Shown here: one piece after another, positions 8,201-16,685 of the stretch | Position numbering within the stretch: position 1 is the stretch's first letter | How the letters are laid out: each line of letters starts with the position of its first letter | DNA from: Meiothermus sp. | Lineage (GTDB): Bacteria > Deinococcota > Deinococci > Deinococcales > Thermaceae | DNA length: 64,000 bases | Direction: 5' to 3' | NCBI RefSeq assembly: GCF_026004075.1 | Contig: NZ_BPIK01000002.1 | Span: 248,001-312,000 of the forward strand | Made by a program: the position numbers and the translations under genes | The notes under the pieces: model-generated | What the model saw: the letters and a program-made list of their open reading frames with translations, nothing else | What the model was told of the DNA's origin: nothing | The model's database searches: none

Positions 8201-10063
8201 ATGAAGGGTTGGTTCGCAATCATCGCGCTGTTCAACCTGGCCTGGGCCGCTCCGGCCCTTAGCTTGTACGACCAACTTGCGCCCACGCTGGATCAGGTAC
8301 GCACGCTACAAAATAGCAACCCCGCGCGGGCCCTCGAGCTCCTTTCTAAAGCCGAGGATGCATTCCGTAAAGGGGCAGGCGAGCTGGCCCCGGTACTGCG
8401 CGAGGGCATCCAGCAGTCGCTGGCTGATGCCCGGCAGGCCTTGGCCCGCCGCAGCAACGCCGACCTCGAGGCCCGCATCCAGATCATCAAGGCCATCCTG
8501 GGCAAGGCCCTGTACGACAACTACTTTAGCGCCCTCGCAGCGGGCAACAGCGCCGACGCCAATCGCCTGCTGCCCAAGGTGCTTTCGGCCAGTCGGCTGC
8601 CCAACAGCCTGCAGTCCCAGATACAAACCCTGGCCGCTGCAAATAACCTGGATGGGGTGCGTCAATTGTTCGAGCGCACCTATGCCCAGGGCATTCTCAA
8701 TGCCCTCCAGCGGGCCCAGGCCCAGACCAGCGCCGTGCAGGCCTACCTCGAGGCCACCCGAGCCTATGCCCTCTACCTGATCGTACAAGACTCACCCCGC
8801 GCCCGCAGCCTTAGCGCCAAAGGATTTGTAGATGCCCTCGGCAAGCTCTCCACTGGCAATCTAAATGGTTTCAAAACCGATGTGCAGGCTCTGGTAGCCC
8901 AGGCCCAGAACTTCCTGAAAGCGACCTCGAGCCCGCAAAGCCAGCGGCGAAGTACTCCTACCACCGCCGCTCAAAACCCCCCCGCCACTGGGGGGGTTCG
9001 CCTAGAAGCACCCCGCACCCCACCCGCTCCCAAGGAAGCGGCTCCTGCCCAGGCGGCCATAGCGCAGACCCGCCCACTCACCACCCCACCCCCCAGACCG
9101 ACCTCTACAACACGGCCTGTTCAGGTGGCCTCTACCCCGGATGCCTATCAACAACTACTGGGCGACCTGCGCTTCTTGATAAAAGACAACCGCAAGCTCG
9201 AGCGGGTGGCCGATAGCCTCACGGGGGCCGGCATCTACAGCATTGACGACTGGAAGCGGGCCCTGCTCGAGGTGCGCGGTCGCCTTATGGAAGCCCAGGT
9301 TCAGGCCGAAACCGGCCAGACCGACCTTGCTCGCCGCACCCTGGCCCAGGTTAGCACCCGCTACAAGATCGCCATCGCACCCTTGATTGAAGCCCTGCGA
9401 CCCGAACTGGCCCGGCGTACTGGCCAGGTCTTTGCTCTAGCCGAAAACGCGGTGGGATTGCGCACCAGCGACTTCACAGTGCTTTCAGGGGAGCTGCTGG
9501 AAAACAGCCTGGCCCTGGAAGGTAGAAGCCTGGGGGCCTTTCATGACCTACAGGTCTGGTTGCTGCAAACCATTCTGGGTATCCCTCGGGCTTTCTTGTT
9601 CATCCTGGCCGGACTGCTGGCCTTTTTCCCGCTTTACCTGCTCACCCTTACCTTTGGAGGGCGCAACGTCTACTGGCGCTTCCTGGGCCTGGCCTTTTTC
9701 TTCCTGCTGCTGCCAGCCATGATGGAAGGCCTATCCTACATCGGCTCCATTCTGTCCGACCCGCGCTACGGTCGGCTGCCCTTCCTGAGCATTCTCACCA
9801 ACCTGTCCATCCAGCAAAACCTGGTGGCCCAGTTGTTCTGGGGCCTGACGGTGTTCCTGGTGATCATCTTCGCCACCATTGGTCTGCGCGGCATCGCAGC
9901 CCAGTTCGGCTTGCTGCAAAACCAGCGCACCCCAGTACAGCGCAGCCGAAGCTCCACCATAGCCCAGACCGCTGCGGGCGGTGTGGTAGGCACCGCAGCC
10001 AGCACCAAGCCGCACCCCGGGTTGACCAGTGAGACCATCGTGGAGTGGGATGAGGAGTTCTGA
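8201..10063 (+). CDS. Large exported helical protein with C-terminal membrane segments, unknown
   Basis: I prefer the ATG at 8201 because AGGAGG is then 8 nt upstream; the ATG at 8195 lies only 2-3 nt from it. The protein has ~620 residues. A signal sequence (WFAIIALFNLAWAAPA) is followed by a long alpha-helical region rich in Ala, Leu and Gln (to ~240). A Pro/Thr/Ala-rich linker follows (~245-310), then a second helical domain (~315-420). Three or four transmembrane segments occupy ~455-570, and the tail is acidic (ETIVEWDEEF). The layout suggests an extracytoplasmic domain tethered to the membrane. I do not recognise the family. It is cotranscribed with the roadblock-like gene upstream, so a role in a membrane-linked regulatory or pilus-related complex is possible but unproven. 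Confidence 0.75.
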   Translation: MKGWFAIIALFNLAWAAPALSLYDQLAPTLDQVRTLQNSNPARALELLSKAEDAFRKGAGELAPVLREGIQQSLADARQALARRSNADLEARIQIIKAILGKALYDNYFSALAAGNSADANRLLPKVLSASRLPNSLQSQIQTLAAANNLDGVRQLFERTYAQGILNALQRAQAQTSAVQAYLEATRAYALYLIVQDSPRARSLSAKGFVDALGKLSTGNLNGFKTDVQALVAQAQNFLKATSSPQSQRRSTPTTAAQNPPATGGVRLEAPRTPPAPKEAAPAQAAIAQTRPLTTPPPRPTSTTRPVQVASTPDAYQQLLGDLRFLIKDNRKLERVADSLTGAGIYSIDDWKRALLEVRGRLMEAQVQAETGQTDLARRTLAQVSTRYKIAIAPLIEALRPELARRTGQVFALAENAVGLRTSDFTVLSGELLENSLALEGRSLGAFHDLQVWLLQTILGIPRAFLFILAGLLAFFPLYLLTLTFGGRNVYWRFLGLAFFFLLLPAMMEGLSYIGSILSDPRYGRLPFLSILTNLSIQQNLVAQLFWGLTVFLVIIFATIGLRGIAAQFGLLQNQRTPVQRSRSSTIAQTAAGGVVGTAASTKPHPGLTSETIVEWDEEF

Positions 10064-10135
10064 AAAACCTGCACTTTTCCAGAGTTAAGCCAGCCCCGCA
10101 GACCATGTAACGCCATACCCCCAACGCCCAGGCGG

Positions 10136-10141
10136 TATAAT
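10136..10141 (+). promoter_or_regulatory. -10 box TATAAT
   Basis: A perfect TATAAT lies 16 nt before the ATG of the isomerase gene. The predicted leader is under 12 nt with no Shine-Dalgarno. The -35 region is weak. Confidence 0.5.
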
Positions 10142-10157
10142 CCACCCGGTTTTTCTT

Positions 10158-10919
10158 ATGAAACTGGGTTTTAGCCCTCTGACCGCTGGCCTCAGCTACC
10201 GACAGTCCCTCGAGTTGGCCTCTGAGCTGGGCCTGTTTCTGGAAATCGCCTTCGACCAGCACGAAATGGATCCCCGGCTGCCCAAGGCCCGGGAGCTAGC
10301 CGAAATGGGTCGGGCCGCCGGGGTGGGCTTTACCGTGCACCTGCCCTTCGTGGACTGGAACCTGGTCTCGCTGGTGCCGGAGGTGCGGCGGCTCTCCCTC
10401 GAGCGCACCCAGCGGGCCATTGCTTTTGGGGCCGAGATTGGCGCAGCTTGTGGGGTACTACACACTGGCCTGGTTCCGCTGCGGCTACCCGAGGCGGTAG
10501 CCCACGCCCACCAGCTCGTACAGGAGGCACTCGAGCAACTGGAGCTGGCTATCCCGGTAGCCCTGGAAAACCTGGGCCTGAGCAAAGCCGATCTGCTCGA
10601 GACCCCCGACGAACTGGCCAAGCTGCTGGAGGCTCATCCCCACTATGGCTTCTGCCTGGATGTGGGGCACGCCCTGATTCAGCGGGGCCCCGGTGGCCCC
10701 CAGGAGTACTACCACCTGCTAGCCCACCGCTTGCTGCACCTGCACCTGCACGACAACCGGGGTGATCGGGACGAACACCTGCCTTGCGGGGATGGTGCGG
10801 TGAACTGGGCCTGGGTGCGGGGGTCGCTGGGGGATTTTGGTGGTACCGCGGCCCTCGAGGTCACGGGCGGCGCGGAGGGTGTGCGCCGGAGTGTGGCCCT
10901 GCTACGTAATGGTTTCTGA
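10158..10919 (+). CDS. Sugar phosphate isomerase/epimerase (TIM barrel, AP-endonuclease-2-like)
   Basis: A 253-residue TIM barrel of the xylose isomerase-like superfamily. It begins on a beta strand (MKLGFSPL) and has the strand/loop order expected for metal binding: FTVHLPF, GVLHTGLVP, VALENLGL, GFCLDVGHA, LHLHLHDNRGDRDEHLPCGDG and a final ALEVTGG. The Glu, Asp/His and His residues in these loops are the usual divalent-metal ligands. Family members isomerise or epimerise sugars and related polyols, or act as AP endonucleases. The short length and DNRGxxDxHLPxGxG loop favour isomerase/epimerase. Substrate unknown. It stands alone, ahead of the fbc operon promoter region. Confidence 0.85.
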   Translation: MKLGFSPLTAGLSYRQSLELASELGLFLEIAFDQHEMDPRLPKARELAEMGRAAGVGFTVHLPFVDWNLVSLVPEVRRLSLERTQRAIAFGAEIGAACGVLHTGLVPLRLPEAVAHAHQLVQEALEQLELAIPVALENLGLSKADLLETPDELAKLLEAHPHYGFCLDVGHALIQRGPGGPQEYYHLLAHRLLHLHLHDNRGDRDEHLPCGDGAVNWAWVRGSLGDFGGTAALEVTGGAEGVRRSVALLRNGF

Positions 10920-11008
10920 ATTGATTCCAAGCTATATTCTGGCAGCGTGCAAGCTTTAATTGTTACAATCCCTATTAGGGACATTTGCCCCAACATAATT
11001 TTTTATGA

Positions 11009-11038
11009 TTGACTCACCGGGGCGCAGGCCCCTAATTT
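11009..11038 (+). promoter_or_regulatory. Probable promoter of the fbc operon
   Basis: TTGACT and TAATTT are separated by 18 nt. The predicted start lies near 11045, giving a leader of about 55 nt that contains the perfect palindrome at 11062-11085. Confidence 0.5.
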
Positions 11039-11061
11039 TCTGGTAGTCTTGAAAGCAGTGC

Positions 11062-11085
11062 CCAGGCCTCTTTAAAGAGGCCTGG
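11062..11085. promoter_or_regulatory. Perfect 24-bp palindrome in the fbc leader
   Basis: The half-site CCAGGCCTCTTT is followed at once by its exact reverse complement, with no spacer. It lies between the likely transcription start and the Shine-Dalgarno (AGGAGG, 11089-11094) of fbcC. It could be an operator or a leader hairpin next to the ribosome site. Confidence 0.55.
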
Positions 11086-11102
11086 CCAGGAGGAATCAAG
11101 CA

Positions 11103-11858
11103 ATGCCGATTGAGCGAATCGAAGTCTATCTGGATGGCGGCGCCGAACCCGTGCAGGTGCTCACTCAACCCCCCTTCAAAGTGACCTACGACACCCGCTC
11201 GCTAAGTGACGGGGAACACCTATTGCGGGTAGTCACCCACTACACCAACGGGGCCCGGGAAGTGAAGGAGATCCCCTTCAAGGTAGCCAACACCCCCGGT
11301 GTGCTGGTGCAGGGCCTCGAGGAGGGCAAGGAGGTCTCGGGCACCCTGGAGGTTACCCTGCGGGTGGCCGATCCTGACGTCAAACCCACCCGTGAGCGCT
11401 TCCCGGGACTGGGCGCAGCCATCGCTACCGCTGTTATTCTGGGCGGGATCTGGCTCTTCTTTGCCGCAACCGGTGTGACCAACAAAACCCTCGAGGAAGT
11501 AGCCAAACCCCCTGCCGCTGCCGAGGCCGGCGGTCACGGGGGCGATAATGGCGGGGCGGTTGCGGCGGTGGACGAGGCCCTCAAAGCCAAAGGCGAGCAG
11601 GTATACAGCGCCAACTGCGCCGGCTGCCACCAGGCCACCGGCAAGGGCCTGCCGGGGGTCTTCCCGGCCCTGGACGGCAGCAAGAACGTGGCCGATAAGG
11701 CCTACACCATCAACATCCTGCTCAAAGGCAAGGGCGGTATGCCCGCTTTTGCCCAGCTCTCCGACGAGGAGCTGGCTGCGGTGGCTACCTACATCAAGAA
11801 TAGCTGGAGCAACAAGTTCGGCGGCGTGACGCCCGACGAGTTCAAGGCGGCCCGCTAA
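11103..11858 (+). CDS. fbcC: Cytochrome c subunit of the cytochrome bc complex
   Basis: A 251-residue c-type cytochrome, first gene of the four-gene operon matching Thermus fbcCDFB. Residues 1-90 form a bacterial Ig-like beta sandwich (IERIEVYLDGGAEPV ... FKVTYDTRSLSDGEHLLRV). One transmembrane helix spans ~103-122, an Ala/Gly-rich linker follows, and the heme domain carries C172-A-G-C-H176 with M213 as the likely sixth ligand. The heme domain would sit on the periplasmic side and pass electrons from the Rieske/cytochrome b core to soluble cytochrome c. The N-terminal Ig-like extension is unusual for a bc1 cytochrome c and is before the membrane anchor. AGGAGG lies 8 nt before the ATG. Confidence 0.9.
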   Translation: MPIERIEVYLDGGAEPVQVLTQPPFKVTYDTRSLSDGEHLLRVVTHYTNGAREVKEIPFKVANTPGVLVQGLEEGKEVSGTLEVTLRVADPDVKPTRERFPGLGAAIATAVILGGIWLFFAATGVTNKTLEEVAKPPAAAEAGGHGGDNGGAVAAVDEALKAKGEQVYSANCAGCHQATGKGLPGVFPALDGSKNVADKAYTINILLKGKGGMPAFAQLSDEELAAVATYIKNSWSNKFGGVTPDEFKAAR

Positions 11859-11872
11859 ACCCTGGAGGGAAG

Positions 11873-12364
11873 ATGTATCGCAACGACACAGTAGTTCCCT
11901 ACTTCGCTCTGGTCTTCTCGGTGGCCTTGTTCCTGATGGCCTACCTCAACAACCAGATGCGGGTGGTGCACGAGGCCGGGGTGGTGCCCCACCTTACGGT
12001 GGGCAACATCGGGCTGATGGCCTTTGCCGTGGTGCTCTTCGTGTATGGCTTTATCGGGCTCATGAGCAACTGGCTCGAGGGCTCCGAGCTGTACCCCGGC
12101 AAACACGAACCTGAACCCAGCAGCCTGCCCATGGTGGCTGGGGTGGTACTCTCGCTTCTACTGGTGATGCTCTCGGGCTTCTTCGTACGCGCCCTGGTGT
12201 TTGCCAACAACCCCGAGATCGGCTACTACAACGCCACCACCCTGCAGGCTGGGGTGTTTGCCTCAATGATGCTCATCCTGGCCTTGCTAATCGCCATCTA
12301 CAAGAAATACTTCATGCCAGAAGAAGTCTTGGCCGAAGATGAGAAAAGCGACTTCCCCTGGTAG
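11873..12364 (+). CDS. fbcD: Membrane subunit of the cytochrome bc complex
   Basis: A 163-residue integral membrane protein with four hydrophobic helices (about 9-25, 45-64, 86-107 and 124-141). Its cytoplasmic tail is charged (YKKYFMPEEVLAEDEKSDFPW). It has no cofactor motifs. The second position of the operon, between the cytochrome c and Rieske genes, is where Thermus encodes FbcD, a subunit without close relatives in mitochondrial-type bc1 complexes. I assign it on position and topology. A GGAGG lies 5 nt before the ATG. Confidence 0.82.
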   Translation: MYRNDTVVPYFALVFSVALFLMAYLNNQMRVVHEAGVVPHLTVGNIGLMAFAVVLFVYGFIGLMSNWLEGSELYPGKHEPEPSSLPMVAGVVLSLLLVMLSGFFVRALVFANNPEIGYYNATTLQAGVFASMMLILALLIAIYKKYFMPEEVLAEDEKSDFPW

Positions 12365-12388
12365 CGACAGAGTTTGGAGGATTTGAAC

Positions 12389-13033
12389 ATGGCTGATCAT
12401 GAAGCCACTGCCCATCATCACGAACACCACCCTGAAGATCCCCAGGCCCACGCCACCCGCCGAGCCATCCTGCAAGCGGCCATTGGTGTGAGCGCGGGCG
12501 CTGCGGTGCTCTCAACGCTGTGGGTGGGTGCGGGCCTGGTACCTCGCGAAGAAAAGATTCCCAGCAAAGAACCGGTAGCGGTGGGTGATACCCTGGTCTT
12601 TGCCACCGGCCCCAAAGCCGACCAGGAGATCACCCTGGATGACCTGCGGGCCGCTCAACGGGAAAGAATCCCCTTCATCATTGCTTTCCCTAAAAGCCCC
12701 GAGAACGTGGTCAAAAAAGACCTGATCACCAACACCATCATGGTCATCCTGGCCGACCCGGCCAAGATGAGCCCCGAAACCCGCCAGTACGCCTCCCCCG
12801 AGGGGGTTCTGGCCTATTCGGCGGTCTGCAAGCACCTGGGCTGTACGGTGAGCCAGTGGCAGAACGACACCTGGCTCTGCCCCTGCCACGGTGGCAGGTA
12901 CGATATCTACAACCAGGCCAAGGTGGTGGGGGGCCCCGTGCCCGCCCCGGTTCCCCAACTGCCCGTCAAGGTGGAAGGGGGCAAGGTGGTGGTGGCGGGC
13001 GAGTTCCTGGGCAAGCCTGGTGCCGACGTATAG
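12389..13033 (+). CDS. fbcF: Rieske iron-sulfur subunit of the cytochrome bc complex
   Basis: A 214-residue Rieske protein. GGAGG at 12376-12380 is 8 nt before the ATG at 12389; an upstream in-frame TTG overlaps that site. The N-terminus is His-rich and followed by a twin-arginine element (TRRAILQAA) and one helix (~25-50), so it is likely Tat-inserted. The 2Fe-2S ligands are visible as C147-K-H149 and C164-P-C-H167, with C152 and C166 in place for the stabilising disulfide. It oxidises (mena)quinol together with cytochrome b and passes electrons to FbcC. The gene is followed after 9 bp by fbcB. Confidence 0.93.
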   Translation: MADHEATAHHHEHHPEDPQAHATRRAILQAAIGVSAGAAVLSTLWVGAGLVPREEKIPSKEPVAVGDTLVFATGPKADQEITLDDLRAAQRERIPFIIAFPKSPENVVKKDLITNTIMVILADPAKMSPETRQYASPEGVLAYSAVCKHLGCTVSQWQNDTWLCPCHGGRYDIYNQAKVVGGPVPAPVPQLPVKVEGGKVVVAGEFLGKPGADV

Positions 13034-13042
13034 GGAGGAAGT

Positions 13043-14332
13043 ATGTATCAGTGGTTAGACGATCGCTTGAGCATCGGAAAGCTATATGCCAAGGCTTTCC
13101 GCAAAGCCTTCCCGGTGCACCACTCGTTCTTCCTGGGCGAGATTACTCTGTTTTCCTTTGTGACCCTGGTGCTTACCGGCATTTTCCTGACCCTCAACTA
13201 CGAGCCGTCCATACGCCCGGTTTCGGGCTCGCTCTCGGGTGGACAGGAAGTACCCGCGGCCTATTACTCGATTCTCTACATTGACTCGCTGCCCTTTGGG
13301 GCGGTGATCCGCTCGCTGCACCACTGGGCCGCCCACATCATGATTGCCGCAGCCTTCCTGCACATGCTGCGCATCCACCTGACCGGGGCCTACAAGAACC
13401 CCCGCGAGCTGAACTGGATTGTGGGGGTGTTTTTGCTGGTGCTCGCCATCATCACGGCCTTCACCGGCTACGCCCTGCCCTTCGACAACTACGCCCTCAC
13501 CGCCACCAAGATCGGCTACGAGATTGGCGCGGCGGCCCCCTGGGTGGGCAAGCTGCTCTCAAATATCCTTTTTGCCGGCGAGCTCTCGCCCACCAACACC
13601 CAGACCATCCCCCGGCTCTTTCCTATCCACGTGCTCTGGCTGCCGCTGGCCCTGATGGGGCTGATTGGCGCGCACCTGGCCATCATGATCAAGCAGAAGC
13701 ACACCCAGCCCAAGTACGCCGAAAAGGTCGCACCGGGCAAGATTGTGGGGGTGCCGCTCTTCCCGCAGCAAGCTGCGATGATGGGCATTCTGTTTTTGGT
13801 CTACATCGCCGTGACCACCTTCATCGCCGGGGCTTTCCTGGCCCACCCGGTGCAGGCTTTTGGCCCCCCCACCGCCAACACCCCGCCGGTTAAGCCCGAC
13901 TGGTACTTCATGTGGATCTACGGGATTTTGCAGATCATCCCGGCCAACTGGCGCTTTGAGTTCCTGGGGGCCACTTTTGGCCCGCAGTTCTGGGGCGGTA
14001 TCCTGGTGCCCACGGTTATCATTTTGGGGGCCCTGGCTATTCCTTTCCTGGACTACTCCAAAGAGAAGCAGCGCTACCTCGAGCTCCCCAGCCAGCACCC
14101 CTTCCGCACCAGCTTTGTGGTGGGGATGCTGATGTTCTACATCATGAGCACCCTGGCCGGCTACAAGGTGGATCTGGGTCTCTCCAACGGGCTGCTGTGG
14201 GTACTGGTCTTCATCGTGCCCATCGTTACCGGGGTGGTCTGCTACATCATCATGAAGGCCATCTACGGCAAGGACTGGAACCAGGAGCCCGAAATCAAGC
14301 TGATTGGCAAAGGCTCCGCTGCCGACGATTAA
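13043..14332 (+). CDS. fbcB: Cytochrome b of the cytochrome bc complex
   Basis: A 429-residue polytopic cytochrome b. The two b-heme ligand pairs are H93/H107 (spacing 14) and H196/H211 (spacing 15). The 15-residue spacing in the second pair is as in b6f-type and Bacillus enzymes. The quinol-oxidation motif is PDWY at 285-288 instead of PEWY, a variant found with menaquinone. The C-terminal helices (about 310-415) are fused, not in a separate subunit IV. GGAGG is 5 nt before the ATG. It is the last gene of fbcCDFB, and a strong terminator follows. Confidence 0.94.
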   Translation: MYQWLDDRLSIGKLYAKAFRKAFPVHHSFFLGEITLFSFVTLVLTGIFLTLNYEPSIRPVSGSLSGGQEVPAAYYSILYIDSLPFGAVIRSLHHWAAHIMIAAAFLHMLRIHLTGAYKNPRELNWIVGVFLLVLAIITAFTGYALPFDNYALTATKIGYEIGAAAPWVGKLLSNILFAGELSPTNTQTIPRLFPIHVLWLPLALMGLIGAHLAIMIKQKHTQPKYAEKVAPGKIVGVPLFPQQAAMMGILFLVYIAVTTFIAGAFLAHPVQAFGPPTANTPPVKPDWYFMWIYGILQIIPANWRFEFLGATFGPQFWGGILVPTVIILGALAIPFLDYSKEKQRYLELPSQHPFRTSFVVGMLMFYIMSTLAGYKVDLGLSNGLLWVLVFIVPIVTGVVCYIIMKAIYGKDWNQEPEIKLIGKGSAADD

Positions 14333-14350
14333 GACTCGTTCAGTCCCAAG

Positions 14351-14376
14351 GCGCTCCCCTGTGGAGCGCTTTTTTT
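14351..14376 (+). terminator. Rho-independent terminator of the fbc operon
   Basis: A perfect 7-bp stem GCGCTCC/GGAGCGC around a 5-nt loop is followed by seven T. It begins 18 nt after the fbcB stop. Confidence 0.85.
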
Positions 14377-14386
14377 GCTTCCGCTG

Positions 14387-14392
14387 CATAAT
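14387..14392 (+). promoter_or_regulatory. -10 box of a leaderless promoter (CATAAT)
   Basis: CATAAT ends 5 nt before the ATG of the next gene. It lies directly behind the fbc terminator, so this gene has its own start and very little or no leader. Confidence 0.45.
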
Positions 14393-14397
14393 GAAGC

Positions 14398-14910
14398 ATG
14401 CACGAGCCGTACATCCTCCTGTGGGATGTGCCCGGTGCGGCCCATCGGGAATTGGAAAACCTGGGGGCTACGTCCAGCGGCGGCTATTGGTGGCTGCATC
14501 CCCCGCTCGAGCCCGACTTCGAACACCTGTACCAGCAGCAAGCGGGTTTTGCGGAGCGTGCAGCCCAGCTCTCCGAAAAGCTCCGCTGCACCGCCCTGGG
14601 GGTGATGAACCTCGAGGACACCGCCCTGCTGCTCTGGGCCTACCACCGGGGCCGGCTGGTTTTTCAGTACGACTCCAACCCCATGTACCTGGGCTGTCCG
14701 GTGTGTTCATACAGCAGCGAGACCGTGGGGGCCTTGGTGCACGGGCTGGACGAGCTGTGCCGCCTGCGCGGCGTGCCCCAGCGCCAGCAAGCCCTGCGTG
14801 CCTGGCTGGTGCGCCGCCGGGGGCTGGGGTTTATGAGCGAACGCGAGCGGCTGGAAAAAATCCTGGCCCTGCTCGAGCTGCCGACCTCGAGTGCATACAC
14901 ACCGCAATAG
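14398..14910 (+). CDS. Hypothetical soluble protein
   Basis: A 170-residue protein that I do not recognise. It has no signal peptide or membrane helix. It contains a central aromatic/Cys segment (PMYLGCPVCSYSSE) with a CPVC pair that could bind metal or act in redox. A basic helical C-terminal half follows (RLRGVPQRQQALRAWLVRRR). The ATG at 14398 is supported by a leaderless promoter immediately after the fbc terminator. Nothing in the neighbourhood explains its role. Confidence 0.65.
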   Translation: MHEPYILLWDVPGAAHRELENLGATSSGGYWWLHPPLEPDFEHLYQQQAGFAERAAQLSEKLRCTALGVMNLEDTALLLWAYHRGRLVFQYDSNPMYLGCPVCSYSSETVGALVHGLDELCRLRGVPQRQQALRAWLVRRRGLGFMSERERLEKILALLELPTSSAYTPQ

Positions 14911-15149
14911 AGACCCACCCCAGCGCATGGCTAATCATCCCCGCACCGTCGTGGCGTGCCAGGTCTACCCGAGTGCGGCCTGCTTCTCGCTGTTCGCTCG
15001 GGCCATATTTTCCATTTGAATAAATATGCAATTGCGAAATATGGCACTATCATGTCCAGGATTCGATTACCGGTACTTTGTCGCAACAAAAAATACGGTT
15101 TTTGCCTCAATTGTGCGTAATCCTTCATCGGGCTTTGGGGCCTCGAGCT
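14911..15149. other. Intergenic region with an AT-rich inverted repeat
   Basis: No gene is seen. An 8-bp inverted repeat, CCATATTT (15003-15010) and AAATATGG (15037-15044), encloses an AT-rich stretch that stands out from the GC-rich surroundings. Together with the following structured leader this makes a ~470-bp gap before the amine oxidase. Confidence 0.4.
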
Positions 15150-15377
15150 AAACTGAACCTACCCCGCAGAGGGGAAACCAAGCCAGAAAGGAGGTTGATC
15201 GAGCACCGCAAGGAACTTCCCATTGCTGGTTAGACGTTGATTACAAGCAATTCGACGAACTGCCACCACACGGTATGCCACCGTGCGATGGAGCGACTAA
15301 GTCGGCAGGGTGATGCCCGAGCATCCAGAACAATTCTCGGGAGAAAGGTTCACAGAAGTGTAAAAAGGTAGATTCGC
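15150..15377 (+). promoter_or_regulatory. Structured leader upstream of the amine oxidase, class unknown
   Basis: Several short helices can be drawn. CCACCACACGG (15263-15273) pairs with CCGTGCGATGG (15281-15291) with mismatches, and CCCGAG (15316-15321) pairs with CTCGGG (15336-15341). An AAAGGAGG lies far upstream at 15188-15195. I compared it with common riboswitch motifs (cobalamin, TPP, SAM, glycine, yybP, T-box) and found no match. It could be a cis-regulatory RNA or debris of an old element. Confidence 0.28.
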
Positions 15378-16685
15378 ATGAAGACGCTCGTCATAGGCGC
15401 CGGAGCCGCCGGCCTGGCCGCGGCCCAAGACCTACAGAAAGCGAAGCATCAGGTTACCGTTCTTGAAGCCCAACACCGCGTCGGAGGACGCATCCGCACC
15501 GATAGAAGTTTTGCTGCTGTACCTATCGAGCTGGGCGCGGAATTCATCCACAGCAGCCAGGTTCCCACCTATCCCCTTCCCGCACAGTTTGGCCTGCGCA
15601 CCCTCTACTTCAACCAGCAGGACGACACCCTGGTACGCCTGCCGGATGGCAGCCTGCGCACCATTGCCGAGGTCGGCTGTAAGGAACTGGGATACAACAA
15701 CATTCGGCTGGTGGACTGGCCCCAGGCCATCGGCGAGGAGTCGCTGGCCGCGTACCTCCAGCGCAACCGGCTCGAGGGCCAAAAAATCCCCTACAAGCTG
15801 CAAGAGTACATCTCCGACTTCGATGCTCCAGAAACCCTCAGCGCGCAGGCCGCGCTGGAGTTTCTGTGCGACAAGTCCGCCGAGGAGGGGGATTACCGCA
15901 TCCTCGAGGGCTACGATTAACTAGCGATAAAACTTGCGACCTCACTGGACATCCGGCTGGGGGCCGTGGTGGAGACGCTCGAGTGGGGCCCTTTTGGCGT
16001 CAAGGCCCTCACCACCGATGGGCGGGTCTTCCTGGCCGACCAGGCCGTGATCACCGTGCCGCTGGGCGTGCTGAAAGCCGGTAAGATCCGCTTTGTGCCG
16101 GAGCTGCCCGAGGCCAAGCGGGCAGCGCTGCAGCAGTTGGGCATCGCGGACGCGGTTAAGCTCTTCTTCCTGTTCGACGAACCCATCCTCCCGCCCGGCA
16201 TTGTGGAGCTTTACGTACCCGGCCACAACCCCGACGAGTGGTGGAGCAGCGCCGCCGGCCACGGCGTAAACTTCGAGATTCTAACCGCCTTAGCCACCGG
16301 CCCCAGGGCCCGCGAGCTGCTGGCCCTGCCAGAGGAAGAGGCCCTGCGGAACGCCCTGCAAACCCTGCGCCAGGCCTTAGGCCGCCCCGACCTCACCCCC
16401 CGCCGGGCCCGGCTGGCCCACTGGCAGGACGACCCCTACACCCTGGGGGCCTACTCCAAGGCCAGCGTGGGGGCCTCCCAGGCCCGCCGCATCCTGGCCC
16501 AGCCGGTGGGCAACCGGCTCTTCTTCGCCGGCGAACACACCGCTTCCAACGCTTGGGCCGCCACCGTGCACGGGGCCTATGCCAGCGGACGGCGGGCCGC
16601 CCGCGAAGTCCTGCAAGCCCGCGCGCTCACCTATTCGATCCCCCGTTCCGAAACCCTGCGACCCGCCCTGCCCTTGGGGGCATGA
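15378..16685 (+). pseudogene. Flavin-containing amine oxidase, interrupted by one in-frame stop
   Basis: This is a full-length FAD amine oxidase gene (435 codons with the stop) split by a single TAA at 15918-15920. The frame does not change: the protein reads ILEGYD, stop, LAIKLATSLDIRLGAVVETLEW. Family members read GGYDxLxxxLA at this place, so one base change (for example CAA to TAA) explains it. The N-terminus has the FAD Rossmann motif GAGAAGLAAA and LEAQHRVGGRIRT. The C-terminus has the flavin-binding LFFAGEHTASNAWAATVHGAYASG. The enzyme would oxidise amines to aldehyde, ammonia and H2O2. It is a pseudogene unless the stop is a sequencing error or is read through. It converges on a lipoprotein gene. 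Confidence 0.9.
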
